A stretch of 64,000 nt of DNA from Phycisphaeraceae bacterium (GTDB lineage Bacteria; Planctomycetota; Phycisphaerae; Phycisphaerales; UBA1924). Shown piece by piece: positions 1 to 8,031 of this stretch (its first letter is position 1; each line of letters opens with the position of its first letter). The stretch covers positions 124,001 to 188,000 of the forward strand of contig CP060234.1 of the NCBI GenBank assembly GCA_023898685.1. Reading direction: 5' to 3'. The notes under the pieces are model-generated. The model had not been told where the DNA came from, did no database searches, and saw nothing but the letters and a program-made list of their open reading frames with translations. A program made the position numbers and the translations under genes.

Positions 1-369
1 GAGCATCACAAGCGCCAGAACGAGCCCGATCACCGCGCCGATCCCCATGCCGATGAGCGATCCGGGGGCCCCCCCCACTTCCTGAAGCCCGAGCGCGGGC
101 AGCACAATCAGCCCGACCATCCCGCCCAACGCGATCCCCGCCAGGGCGAACAGGGGCTTGACCAGCTTGCCCCCGAACAGCCAGAGGGCGAGCCCCATGA
201 GCAGCACCAGGCCCATCGCTGCGTGCGCCTCGATGGGCAGGGCCTGGACCAGGTTGAACGCGTGCTCGACGGCCCCGCCGGACGCCTGGGCCTGATCCGC
301 GGCGGGGGCCGCCGCCGTGTCGGCCTGGGCGAGCGTCAACATCGTGATGGCTTGCAGCATGGCGCGCAT
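1..369 (-). CDS. Membrane protein, TM198/DUF4203-like (C-terminus beyond window)
   Basis: The reading frame stays open from an ATG at 369 to the window edge (123 codons), so the 3' end is missing. The N-terminus has a hydrophobic stretch (MLTLAQADTAA, signal-like), then at least three hydrophobic helices: one ending in a Leu-Phe-Gly-Gly-Lys turn, then two rich in Gly and Ala. The pattern of a glycine-lined helix followed by L-V-K-P-L-F-A-L-A-G resembles the TM198/DUF4203 membrane family, whose function is unknown. It is divergent from pheA. The family call is from pattern only. Confidence 0.55.
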   Translation of the reverse strand, partial: MRAMLQAITMLTLAQADTAAAPAADQAQASGGAVEHAFNLVQALPIEAHAAMGLVLLMGLALWLFGGKLVKPLFALAGIALGGMVGLIVLPALGLQEVGGAPGSLIGMGIGAVIGLVLALVML

Positions 370-507
370 ACCCCTTCTCCATCGGGATTTGGAACCGCTC
401 CCCGAGATTTTCTGCCTGTGCGGCGCAGAATCTGCGGTCCGACAACCCCGGGAAACTGGACAATCGCCCGCCGCTGGGCGATAAACCCCCTCCGGACGGG
501 AACTGTC

Positions 508-1737
508 ATGGCCAAGAAGAAAGCCTCCAAGAAGACCTCGGGGAAGCCCTCCAGGAAGCCCACCGCGAAGAAGCCAGCGAACCGCTCGGCCGGCGATGTG
601 CCCGCCGCCCACGAGTCATCCAACGACTCCCAGAAGCTCGCCGGTCTCCGCAAGGTCGTCGACCGCATCGACACCCGCCTCGTCAAGCTGCTCAACGAGC
701 GAGCCGAGGCGGTCGTCGAGATCGGCAAGCACAAGCGCGGCACCAACACGCCGATCTACGCCCCGCACCGCGAGGCGGAGGTGCTCGATAAGGTGCTCGC
801 CGCGAACGCCGGCCCGCTGCCCGACCGCACGATCGAGGGCGTCTACCGCGAGCTGATGTCGGGCTCGTTCGCCCTCGAGCAGCCCCTCCGCATCGGCTAC
901 CTGGGCCCGCCCGGCTCGCAGTCGCACGTCGCCGCCGTCAAGCAGTTCGGCTCATCCGTCGAGTACGACGACCTGCACGAGATCGCGGGCGTGTTCACCG
1001 AGATCCGCCGCCGGCACGTCAACTACGGGCTCGTCCCCATCGAAAACTCGACGGGCGGCGGCATCGCCGAGACGCTCGACGCCTTCTCGACCAACGCGGG
1101 CCACCTCTCGATCTACGCCGAGGTGCAGATCTCGATCCACCACGCGCTGCTCGCCAACTGCCCGCCCGCGAACGTGAAGCGGATCCACTCCAAGCCCGAG
1201 GTCTTCCAGCAGTGCCGAAACTGGCTCTCGACCCAGTTCCCCCGGGCCGAACTCATCCCCGCCGCCAGCTCCAGCCGGGCCGCCCAGATCGCCGCCGAGG
1301 AAAACACCAAGGCGATCGAGATCGGGCACGATCCCACCACCGCGGCCATCGGCACGACCCTCGCCGGCGAGATGTACGGGCTCAAGACGCTCTTCCCCCG
1401 CATCGAGGACAACCCCAACAACATCACCCGCTTCCTCGTCCTGAGCCGCGAGAAGGCGAAGCGGACGGGCGACGACAAGACGAGCGTGATGTTCACCACC
1501 GAGGACCGCCCGGGCGCCCTCGTCGAGGTGCTGGGCGTCTTCCACGCCGAAGGGATCAACCTGAGCCACCTCGACAAGCGCCCGAGCGGTCGCGAGAACT
1601 GGACCTACACCTTCTTCGCCGACGCCCAGGGCCACCAGGAGGACCCCGTCATGAAGCGGGCGCTCACCCGCGTGCGGGCCCACTGCAAGGAGATGACGGT
1701 GCTGGGGAGTTATCCGAGGAGCAAGAGGATTCTTTGA
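508..1737 (+). CDS. pheA: Bifunctional chorismate mutase / prephenate dehydratase
   Basis: Makes phenylpyruvate from chorismate for phenylalanine synthesis in the cytoplasm. An AroQ chorismate mutase domain occupies about residues 42-122 (R-K-V-V-D-R-I-D-T-R, then K-H-K-R). Prephenate dehydratase runs from about 127 to 312, with P-I-E-N-S at 177-181 and the catalytic T-R-F at 307-309. A regulatory ACT domain with G-A-L-V at 335-338 spans about 324-395, so Phe feedback is likely. The frame is open from 223, but ATG 508 is chosen because upstream translation looks non-coding. Unusual is a 35-residue Lys/Ala/Pro-rich basic tail before the mutase domain. The gene ends beside a heptamer hairpin. 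Confidence 0.93.
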   Translation: MAKKKASKKTSGKPSRKPTAKKPANRSAGDVPAAHESSNDSQKLAGLRKVVDRIDTRLVKLLNERAEAVVEIGKHKRGTNTPIYAPHREAEVLDKVLAANAGPLPDRTIEGVYRELMSGSFALEQPLRIGYLGPPGSQSHVAAVKQFGSSVEYDDLHEIAGVFTEIRRRHVNYGLVPIENSTGGGIAETLDAFSTNAGHLSIYAEVQISIHHALLANCPPANVKRIHSKPEVFQQCRNWLSTQFPRAELIPAASSSRAAQIAAEENTKAIEIGHDPTTAAIGTTLAGEMYGLKTLFPRIEDNPNNITRFLVLSREKAKRTGDDKTSVMFTTEDRPGALVEVLGVFHAEGINLSHLDKRPSGRENWTYTFFADAQGHQEDPVMKRALTRVRAHCKEMTVLGSYPRSKRIL

Positions 1738-1743
1738 GAAGAA

Positions 1744-1836
1744 GAGTGACCAGTGACCGGTACAAACTGGTTCAATACCGGTCCCTGGTCCCTGGTCCCT
1801 GGTCCCTGGTTACTGGTTACTGGTTACTGGTCACTC
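1744..1836. repeat. Heptamer inverted array A (GGTCCCT/GGTTACT units)
   Basis: The right arm is four GGTCCCT units, three GGTTACT and one GGTCACT in tandem. The left arm is GAGTGACC AGTGACC. The arms are complementary across a loop of about 20 bases. The array lies between convergent pheA and the MFS gene. The last codons and TAA stop of the MFS gene are read from the units on the minus strand. Confidence 0.85.
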
Positions 1837-3196
1837 TCCGCCCCAGCACCCTGTGCTGCGCGAAGAACCCCACCGCCCCCACCGCCACGATCGCCGCGCC
1901 CACGACGAACACCCACGCCCCTTCCGCCGGGCCCGCCTCGGCGAACCAGCGGTAGAGCGGCACCCCCACGAACGGCGCCAGCAGCCCCCTGATCCCCGTC
2001 AGCGTCACGTGCACGGCCATGTACTCCGACGCGTTCTCGTCGGTCGCGAAGTCGTTGTGCCCCAGATTCCAGGCCAACTGGCCCCCCGCGAAGGCGATCC
2101 CGCGGGCCGCGACGCCCAGGTAGAGCAGCCAGAGCGCATCGAGCCGGGCCGAGGCGAAAATCAGCAGCGCCATCACCACGAACACCCACGAGTGCACCGA
2201 CCGGTACTTCGAGATATGCCAGGCGTCGAGGAGCCTCGACCAGGGCCCGATGAACAGCGGCATCATCAGGATCGGGACCGCGTTCGAGACCAGGATGCCC
2301 TGGAAGTAGCCCAGCTCGAAGTACTCGGTCGAGAACAGCACGATCGGCGCGAACAGCATCATGTTGCCCGTCCCGATCGCGAACTGGCAGAGCATAAAGA
2401 ACGCGAACCGCCGGTCGTTCGCCAGCACCCGCCCCAGCATGAGCGGGTTGAACGACGGGCCCTCGCGCCCCCGCACACGTTCGCTCTGCAAAAGCCTGCC
2501 GTGCCCGCGCATCCGCACCCGCCCCCACACCCGCACGCCGACCAGCGAAACCACCGCCGCCAGCGGGAAGAGGGCACGGAACGACCAGGGCTGCCACTCC
2601 ATCGCCAGCCCTACGAAAGTGCCCACGAGCCCGATCACGATCGCCACGACCGTGGCGATCCGCCCCGTCAGCCTCGCCCGCACCTCGCGCGGGTAGTTCT
2701 GCCGCCACACGCCCGCCCGGATAGTCACGACCCCCGCCAGGCAGACCCGACCCGCCACCGTGCACGCGACGACGATCACGAGCCCGAGCCCGCTCCGCGG
2801 CGCCAGCGCGATCAGGCCCACCAGGGCCGCGAGCGACGCCTGCAGGCTGTTGACGCTCCGCACCTTGTGCCGCCCGTGCGTCAGCCTCACCCAGAGGAAG
2901 CTCGTGATGTTGGCGAATGCGGGCGCGGAGGTGACCGTCGCGACTGCAAAGTCGAGGGCGGTCCGGCCCACCACGCCCTCGAAGTACTTCTGCACGATGA
3001 CCGCGATCACGCCCCCCTCGACAATCGCCAGCACCCAGGGCAGGAAGAACGCCGCGATCAACTCTCGCCGGTAGTTGGCCCGCGTCAGGGGCGGCGCCGC
3101 GCTGGGGTGGAACGACTCGACCGTGCGTGACAGCCAGCCGAACGGGTTGACCGCTTCGAGCCATGCGGGGGATTCACGTCGGGGAACGGGACGCAC
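1817..3196 (-). CDS. MFS transporter
   Basis: Predicted inner-membrane major facilitator protein of about 459 residues with roughly 12 hydrophobic segments (for example A-F-F-L-P-W-V-L-A-I-V-E-G-G-V and F-A-F-F-M-L-C-Q-F-A-I-G-T-G). Substrate cannot be told. The frame is open up to an ATG at 3376, but that extension translates through a dispersed hairpin (3294-3318) and is Arg-rich. GTG at 3196 is the first credible in-frame start, giving V-R-P-V-P-R-R-E; this choice is uncertain. The C-terminus V-T-S-N-Q-stop is encoded by heptamer repeat units. Divergent from the ExbB gene. Confidence 0.8.
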   Translation of the reverse strand: MRPVPRRESPAWLEAVNPFGWLSRTVESFHPSAAPPLTRANYRRELIAAFFLPWVLAIVEGGVIAVIVQKYFEGVVGRTALDFAVATVTSAPAFANITSFLWVRLTHGRHKVRSVNSLQASLAALVGLIALAPRSGLGLVIVVACTVAGRVCLAGVVTIRAGVWRQNYPREVRARLTGRIATVVAIVIGLVGTFVGLAMEWQPWSFRALFPLAAVVSLVGVRVWGRVRMRGHGRLLQSERVRGREGPSFNPLMLGRVLANDRRFAFFMLCQFAIGTGNMMLFAPIVLFSTEYFELGYFQGILVSNAVPILMMPLFIGPWSRLLDAWHISKYRSVHSWVFVVMALLIFASARLDALWLLYLGVAARGIAFAGGQLAWNLGHNDFATDENASEYMAVHVTLTGIRGLLAPFVGVPLYRWFAEAGPAEGAWVFVVGAAIVAVGAVGFFAQHRVLGRRVTSNQ

Positions 3197-3293
3197 GGCA
3201 GATCGTTCCCGCGAACACCGCCGGAGCAAGCCGGACCGCGAGAATCTCCGTGAGACAAACGTCCGGCCAGCCTCTCCGTCTCTCGCTGTCCTA

Positions 3294-3318
3294 GTGGGAC
3301 GGGCTTCCAGCCCGTCAC
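3294..3318. repeat. Short dispersed hairpin (GACGGGCT-TCC-AGCCCGTC)
   Basis: A perfect 8-bp stem with a 3-base loop, flanked by GTG and AC, in the intergenic space between the MFS and ExbB genes. Motifs of this kind are common dispersed sequences in planctomycete genomes. Confidence 0.6.
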
Positions 3319-3405
3319 TCGTCCTCCTTCGGCCTCTCCGGTCTCCGTCCTCTCCCCACCGATTGCAATGCCCCACGCCTCGACGCCCCGATATGCTCTC
3401 CTGAC

Positions 3406-4158
3406 ATGCATCCCATCCTGACCACCCTCGCCCAGACCACCTCGCCCCCCACGGGCGACCTCTGGGGGCTGTTCACCCAGTCCTTCGACGCCTTCACCGT
3501 CATGCTCATCACCGGCTCGCTCTACGCCGCGGCGGTGATCGTCCGCAACGCGCTCGATGTGCGCCCGAAGGCGATCCTCCCCCAGCGCGAGCTCGAGCGG
3601 GCCGCCTCGCTGGTCGAGCACGCCCGCTGGGGCGAGCTGCGAGAATTCGTGAAGACCGAATCGACGTTCATCGGCGCGGTCCTGCGCCCCGCGATCGCCG
3701 AGGCCCACCGGGGCCGCGAAGCGATGGAGGACGCCGCCGAGATGGCCGCCAGCTCCGAGACCGCTCGCTGGTTCCGCAAGATCGAACCGCTCAACATCGT
3801 GGGCAACCTCGGCCCGCTCGTAGGCCTCGCCGGCACCGTCTGGGGCATGATCCTCGCCTTCACCAGCCTCGGCGCCACCGGGGGCCAGGCGGGCCCCACC
3901 GAGCTCAGCGAGGGCATCTCCAAGGCCCTCTTCCACACGCTGCTGGGACTGCTGCTCGCCATCCCCTGTTTGCTCGTCTTCGGCTTTTACCGCTCGATGA
4001 TCGACCGCCTCTGCACCCGCGCGATCACCGAGACCGCCCGCCTCGTGGGCCACATCCCCGCAGGGGACGAGTGCCCCGACGCGCTCATCTCCGAGAAGCA
4101 CCGCGAACGCCGGGGGGCCGCGTCGGCCAAGCGGCCCGGCGCGCCATCCGCCGCCTGA
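3406..4158 (+). CDS. exbB: MotA/TolQ/ExbB proton channel family protein
   Basis: Membrane subunit of a proton-driven energy-transducing complex (ExbB/TolQ type), 250 residues. A first membrane helix lies near residues 25-45. A cytoplasmic domain follows, then the paired helices of the family: N-I-V-G-N-L-G-P-L-V-G-L-A-G-T-V-W-G-M at about 126-144 and A-L-F-H-T-L-L-G-L-L-L-A-I-P-C at about 172-186, including the conserved G-L-x-G-T-V-x-G-M signature. Two ExbD genes follow at once on the same strand (16-bp gap, then a 4-bp overlap), which supports one operon. Whether it powers TonB import, Tol-type envelope work or gliding cannot be decided. Confidence 0.9.
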   Translation: MHPILTTLAQTTSPPTGDLWGLFTQSFDAFTVMLITGSLYAAAVIVRNALDVRPKAILPQRELERAASLVEHARWGELREFVKTESTFIGAVLRPAIAEAHRGREAMEDAAEMAASSETARWFRKIEPLNIVGNLGPLVGLAGTVWGMILAFTSLGATGGQAGPTELSEGISKALFHTLLGLLLAIPCLLVFGFYRSMIDRLCTRAITETARLVGHIPAGDECPDALISEKHRERRGAASAKRPGAPSAA

Positions 4159-4174
4159 GCCCACCAGCAGCGCC

Positions 4175-4639
4175 ATGAAGCCCGCCGGCCCGCTCACCGC
4201 CGTCCACCGCTTCCTCCCAAGGGGCCCGGGCCACATCAACGTCACGCCCCTGATCGACATCGTGATGGTGCTCATCATCTTCTACCTGCTCGTGGGCCAG
4301 CTCGCGCTCGACCGGCGGGGCGAGGTCGACCTGCCCGAAGCGACCCGGGGTGTCGAGGCCGAGCCCACGGACACGCCGATCACCATCGCCATCCGGGCGG
4401 ACGGCGGGATGGCGATCGAGGCGATCGAGACGCCGCCCGAGGTGCTTGCCCGCATGCTCGAGGTCTTGCTGCGCCAGAAGCCCGGGCGGGCGGTGCAGAT
4501 CCGCGCCGATCGCGCGACCGCCTACCGGCACGTCCGCGCGGCGCTCGACGCCTGCCGCGAGGCGGGTGTCACCCACGTCGAACTCGCGACGAGAGCCGAA
4601 ACCACCACGTCGGGTGCGGGCAAGGGGGCCTCGCCATGA
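4175..4639 (+). CDS. exbD: ExbD/TolR-family biopolymer transport protein (first copy)
   Basis: 154 residues with the ExbD layout: a short cytoplasmic N-terminus, then I-N-V-T-P-L-I-D-I-V-M-V-L-I-I-F, which carries the membrane Asp essential for proton use in the family, and a periplasmic domain that ends in R-A-D-R-A-T-A-Y-R-H-V. It lies in an ExbB-ExbD-ExbD operon and its 3' end overlaps the next gene by 4 bases. The two ExbD proteins differ strongly outside the membrane helix, so they probably act as a hetero-oligomer or serve different partners (inference). Confidence 0.88.
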   Translation: MKPAGPLTAVHRFLPRGPGHINVTPLIDIVMVLIIFYLLVGQLALDRRGEVDLPEATRGVEAEPTDTPITIAIRADGGMAIEAIETPPEVLARMLEVLLRQKPGRAVQIRADRATAYRHVRAALDACREAGVTHVELATRAETTTSGAGKGASP

Positions 4640-5088
4640 CCCTCCCTCACCACGGCTGGCGCCGCCGCGACGCGAGCGCGATCTACCAGCAGCACGTCGG
4701 CCCCAACATGACGCCCATGGTCGACGTCGTGATGGTGATTCTCATCTTCTTCATGGCGAGCACGGTCATCATGGGCCCCGAGTTGCTGCTCCGGGCCGGA
4801 CTCGACGCAAAGAAAGGCCCGAAGGGCGATCAGCGCTTCGCGATCGCGGCGCCGGTCTTCACGCTCCGTCTGCACGTCGAATCAAACCGTGTCGTCGCCA
4901 CGGGCCTGGGCCTCGACGCTGCCCCGCTCGACTGGCTCGCCGGCGCCGCGAAGTCGCTCGCCGACGAGATCGACCCCGACTCGGCGTCGGTCTCCATCGC
5001 CCCCGAAGACCAGGTCCCCTACGAAGCCGTCATCGCCGCCCAAGACACGCTCACGGCGGCCGGCTTCAGAAAGGTCAAGCTGAAGTAA
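4636..5088 (+). CDS. exbD: ExbD/TolR-family biopolymer transport protein (second copy)
   Basis: 150 residues with the family core N-M-T-P-M-V-D-V-V-M-V-I-L-I-F-F, again with the membrane Asp. The periplasmic part ends in P-Y-E-A-V-I-A-A-Q-D-T-L. Its ATG overlaps the stop of the first ExbD gene (ATGA), so translation is probably coupled. The stop codon TAA is the first three bases of heptamer array B, which separates it from the convergent flavin-reductase-like gene. Confidence 0.88.
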   Translation: MTLPHHGWRRRDASAIYQQHVGPNMTPMVDVVMVILIFFMASTVIMGPELLLRAGLDAKKGPKGDQRFAIAAPVFTLRLHVESNRVVATGLGLDAAPLDWLAGAAKSLADEIDPDSASVSIAPEDQVPYEAVIAAQDTLTAAGFRKVKLK

Positions 5089-5179
5089 TCAGCCACCAGT
5101 GACAAGTCACCGGCCACTGGTCACCGGCCACTGGTCACCGGTCACTGGTCACTGGTCACTGGTCACTGGTCACTGATTA
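5086..5179. repeat. Heptamer inverted array B (GGTCACT units) between two stop codons
   Basis: A run of 7-bp units (GGCCACT, GGTCACC, then five GGTCACT). It begins TAATCAG on both strands, and these TAA triplets are the stop codons of the two convergent flanking genes. The left arm is shorter and imperfect. The whole could fold as one long hairpin and serve as a two-way terminator. Confidence 0.85.
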
Positions 5180-5683
5180 CTCGTAGAGCTTCACCGCCCT
5201 CACCTGCCCCACGTAGATCTCGTGATCCGCGTCGAGGTCGAAGTGGCGAACCACCTCGCAGTCGAGCCCGGCGCGGCAGCGCAACGGGATCGGCGAACCC
5301 GAGCCCAGGTGTTCGCACGGGATGGAGTCGAACGGGTCGTGCCCACCCCGGGGCTCGGCCCCGGGCGGGAACTTGTGCAGAAGAAGCCGATCGTCATCGC
5401 GAGCGATGCACAGCGCGAAGTGGTGGCTGTCGCGGATCAACGGCTCGATCGCGTGCCCCTTGCGCGCCGCGACCGCGATCAGAACCGGCTCGGTCGCGCA
5501 CCGCATCGCGCTCATGACGCGCAGCCCCGACCGCTCGTCCTCGAAGCTCGCCGTAATCAGAAAGAAGCCCTCAGGGAAGAGCGCCAGCACATCGTCGACC
5601 GGCCCGGTCACCACGTTGGACGGGTCACCGCCGCCGGTCTCGCCGCGGTTCGCTCCGCCCTGCGTGTCACCCTGGGGTGGCAT
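5177..5683 (-). CDS. Flavin reductase-like domain protein
   Basis: 168 residues resembling the FMN-binding flavin reductase-like (DIM6/NTAB) split-barrel family: F-L-I-T-A-S-F near residue 41, M-S-A-M-R-C-A-T-E-P-V-L-I-A-V-A and a late F-D-x-I-P-C-E-H. Such proteins reduce flavins or bind FMN for a partner oxygenase. No partner is nearby. The frame is open to 6085, but the upstream part has no coding look, so ATG 5683 (M-P-P-Q-G-D-T) is used. Its stop is inside heptamer array B. Confidence 0.72.
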   Translation of the reverse strand: MPPQGDTQGGANRGETGGGDPSNVVTGPVDDVLALFPEGFFLITASFEDERSGLRVMSAMRCATEPVLIAVAARKGHAIEPLIRDSHHFALCIARDDDRLLLHKFPPGAEPRGGHDPFDSIPCEHLGSGSPIPLRCRAGLDCEVVRHFDLDADHEIYVGQVRAVKLYE

Positions 5684-6087
5684 GGCTCGTCCTCTTCCTC
5701 GGCCCGACGCAGACGCACACAGCAGTCCGCGCGAGCGAAGTGTACAGAACGAGCGCAGACAATGGGCAGACACACCAAATTTCATACAAACACGGAGATG
5801 CTCCGGCTCGTCTCCGATGCCCGCACGCATCGTCGTCTGCGCCGTCCTCTCCCCTGCTTGGTGGGCCACCCCGTCCGAAGAACCGGAATCTCGCGCGAAG
5901 AAGCCGCGATACGGAAGATTTCTCCCAATTTGGCCGACCAAGGTGTTGCAGAGTGGGGCGAAGTAGAGCATAATCCCGCAACTGCCCGCGGCGTGGGGAA
6001 AGCAGGAGGCGTTTTCCAGCCAGCGGCCCGAATCGACGGCGGAACAGGCCGAGGCAAGGCAGCCCATGACCGCGCTGGAAGACACCC

Positions 6088-6543
6088 GTGCTGCTCACAG
6101 GACAAGCCGAGATCACGATCGATGCGAAGCAGCGGCTGGCCGTGCCGTCGAAGTTTCGCTCGATGCTCGGCGAGGACGAGACCGGCTGGTACTGCGTCCC
6201 GTGGCCGGACGGCTCGATCCTCAGGCTCTACCCCAAACCGGTCTTCGAGTCGCAGGCGGGGCGCCTGGACGACTCGCTGACGGCCGGGTCGGACGCCTCG
6301 AAGATCGATCAGTCGTTCGGTATGGCCGAGCAGCTCGAGATGGACAAATCGGGGCGTGTGAGGCTCCCGAAGTGGCACATCGACCTGGTCGGGATGCCCA
6401 CCGACGTGATGGTGGTCGGCGCCCGCAACAGGCTGGAGATCCATCCCCGGGCCGCCTGGCAGGCGAGCCTGGTCGATCGCTTCCGCGACATGGCCGCGCT
6501 GTACGAGCGGTCGGAGCGGAAGCAGACGGAGGCACGGTCATGA
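6088..6543 (+). CDS. mraZ: MraZ-type transcriptional regulator
   Basis: 151 residues with two SpoVT-AbrB-like DxxxR boxes: I-T-I-D-A-K-Q-R-L-A-V-P near residue 9 and E-M-D-K-S-G-R-V-R-L-P near residue 87. MraZ normally binds repeats upstream of itself and represses the division and cell-wall cluster. A GTG at 6088 gives the canonical M-L-L-T-G start. Unusually, neither rsmH nor any other division gene follows; a GC-rich hairpin stretch and a terminator do. Planctomycetes have altered division gene sets, so an orphan copy is plausible. Confidence 0.88.
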   Translation: MLLTGQAEITIDAKQRLAVPSKFRSMLGEDETGWYCVPWPDGSILRLYPKPVFESQAGRLDDSLTAGSDASKIDQSFGMAEQLEMDKSGRVRLPKWHIDLVGMPTDVMVVGARNRLEIHPRAAWQASLVDRFRDMAALYERSERKQTEARS

Positions 6544-6960
6544 CTCCGGGTCGCGCCGTCGACACGAGCACACAGCGCCTTGGCGGTGTCCGGGGTGTTC
6601 CCGGACGCCGCGAGGCCGAAGCGATCCGCCGGTCCGCGAAGCCGCGACCGGCGGGTTTGGACTGACTGCTGCCCCCGGCGCGCCAAAGGACGGCGGGCCG
6701 GGTTCCGAGGGGGCGTGCGAATCGAGGAGTGCGCACCACCCCGCGAAAGCCAGGGACGGCGGGCGATGCAGGGACGCGTCGCCCACAAGGAACCGCAGCG
6801 AATCATGTGCCCGGCTGGCCAAAGCCGACCGGGCGCCTTCCCGAGCCCGTAGCCACCGCCGCGGGGGACGGCCGGCGTTCCGACGCCGCGGAAAGACCGT
6901 GACAGGCAGGGGGCCCGTCTCCCACCACGACCTCCCCAGGACCCACTGCCGACCTCCCCG
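6544..6960 (+). other. Intergenic stretch with several GC-rich stem-loops, possible structured RNA
   Basis: About 420 bases without a convincing gene between mraZ and a strong terminator. Visible stems include GTCCGGGG-TGTT-CCCGGAC, CCGCCGGTC...GACCGGCGG, CCCGGCTGGCC-AAAG-CCGACCGGG and CCGCGG...CCGCGG. I compared it by eye with RNase P RNA, tmRNA, SRP RNA and 6S RNA and found none of their conserved cores. A 40-codon frame overlapping the mraZ stop (6540-6662) is weak. Confidence 0.35.
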
Positions 6961-6996
6961 CGCCCGCCGAGCCCCACCTCGGCGGGCGTTGCTTTT
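6961..6996 (+). terminator. Rho-independent terminator
   Basis: An 11-bp perfect stem (CGCCCGCCGAG / CTCGGCGGGCG), a loop CCCCAC, then TTGCTTTT. The T-run fits plus-strand transcription, so it ends mraZ or an RNA from the upstream hairpin stretch. Confidence 0.85.
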
Positions 6997-7000
6997 GGGC

Positions 7001-7035
7001 GGGGACCGGGGACCAGGGACCAGGGACCGGGGACC
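7001..7035. repeat. Heptamer array C (GGGGACC/AGGGACC units)
   Basis: Five tandem 7-bp units: GGGGACC twice, AGGGACC twice, GGGGACC once. This is the same family as arrays A, B, D and E but only one arm is evident. It lies just after a terminator and just beyond the stop of the convergent DMT gene. Confidence 0.75.
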
Positions 7036-7063
7036 GGGAATCCTGCCTGTGCTCGATGGTTGT

Positions 7064-7984
7064 CTAGCGCACGGGGTCGGTCAGTTCCGCCCTTTCCGCC
7101 GGCGTGCGCTTGTGGGGCCAGAGCTGGCAGGCCAGCATCCCCGCGAACATCAGCCCGCAGCCCGCAGTCTCGGCCGCGCTCAGCCGCTCGCCCAGCAGCG
7201 CGACGCCCGCGAGCGCGCCGAACACCGCCTCCAGGCTCATGATCACCGCCGCGTGCGTCGGCGGGGCGTCGCGCTGGGCCAGCACCTGGAACGTGAACGC
7301 GACCCCGATCGCGAACACGCCGCTGTAGAGAACGGGCAGCATCCCAGCCCCGACCCCCGCGAGCGTCGGCGTCTCGCGCGCGATCGCGAGCACGCTCGAC
7401 AGCACCGCGACCACGACGAACTGCGCGATCGACAGCGCCAGCGCATCCGCCTTGGCCGCGACGTGGGCGACGACCACTACGTGCACCGCCCAGAGCGCGG
7501 CGCAACCCAGAACGTACACGTCACCCCGCACGAGCCCGCCCGAGAGGTGCCCGCTCAGCAGCCAGAGCCCCGCGACGGCGAACGCCGCGCCGGTGATGTG
7601 CCCGACGAACAGCCTCTGCCCGAACAGCAGGCCCAGCGCCGGGACGAGGATGACGTAGAGCCCCGTGATGAACCCGGCACGAGACGCGGTCGTGGTCACC
7701 AGCCCAACTTGCTGCAGCCCCGACGCCGCCGCCATCACGACCCCCAGCAGCAGCCCGACCACCAGCGTCCGCCGATCGAACCGCCGCCCCCGCGCTTTCA
7801 CAACCCCCAGCAGCGGCACGAGCAGCACCGCCCCGATCGCGTACCGCGCCGCGTTGAACGTGAACGGGCCCATCGAATCCATCGCCACACGCTGCGCGGC
7901 GAATCCCGCGCCCCAGAACAGGGCGACGAGCAGCAGCATCGCGTCGGCTTTCAGGGCCCTCGGTCGCACGCAGCGATCGTACAT
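7064..7984 (-). CDS. DMT-family (EamA) transporter
   Basis: 306 residues with about ten hydrophobic helices arranged as two EamA repeats. The first is at roughly 15-145 (A-L-F-W-G-A-G-F-A-A-Q-R near the N-terminus, typical of the family). The second is at about 155-290, ending A-A-E-T-A-G-C-G-L-M-F-A-G-M. Inner-membrane exporter of an unknown metabolite. Divergent from the SRPBCC gene with a 47-bp gap. A nearer start M-L-L-L-V at residue 16 is possible. Confidence 0.85.
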   Translation of the reverse strand: MYDRCVRPRALKADAMLLLVALFWGAGFAAQRVAMDSMGPFTFNAARYAIGAVLLVPLLGVVKARGRRFDRRTLVVGLLLGVVMAAASGLQQVGLVTTTASRAGFITGLYVILVPALGLLFGQRLFVGHITGAAFAVAGLWLLSGHLSGGLVRGDVYVLGCAALWAVHVVVVAHVAAKADALALSIAQFVVVAVLSSVLAIARETPTLAGVGAGMLPVLYSGVFAIGVAFTFQVLAQRDAPPTHAAVIMSLEAVFGALAGVALLGERLSAAETAGCGLMFAGMLACQLWPHKRTPAERAELTDPVR

Positions 7985-8031
7985 CGCAACGGGGCCCGGT
8001 AGGATGCCGGTACACCCGTTAGGAGTTCCCC

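Noticed and set aside
1744..1836. Heptamer arrays as CRISPR
   Set aside because: Units are 7 bp, in tandem without spacers, and there are no cas genes.
6544..6996. RNase P RNA, tmRNA, SRP RNA or 6S RNA
   Set aside because: Only a GGAAAG and an ACAGGCAGGG look similar to RNase P by chance; the conserved ACAGAA and GGTAAGAG cores and all tmRNA/SRP signatures are missing on both strands.
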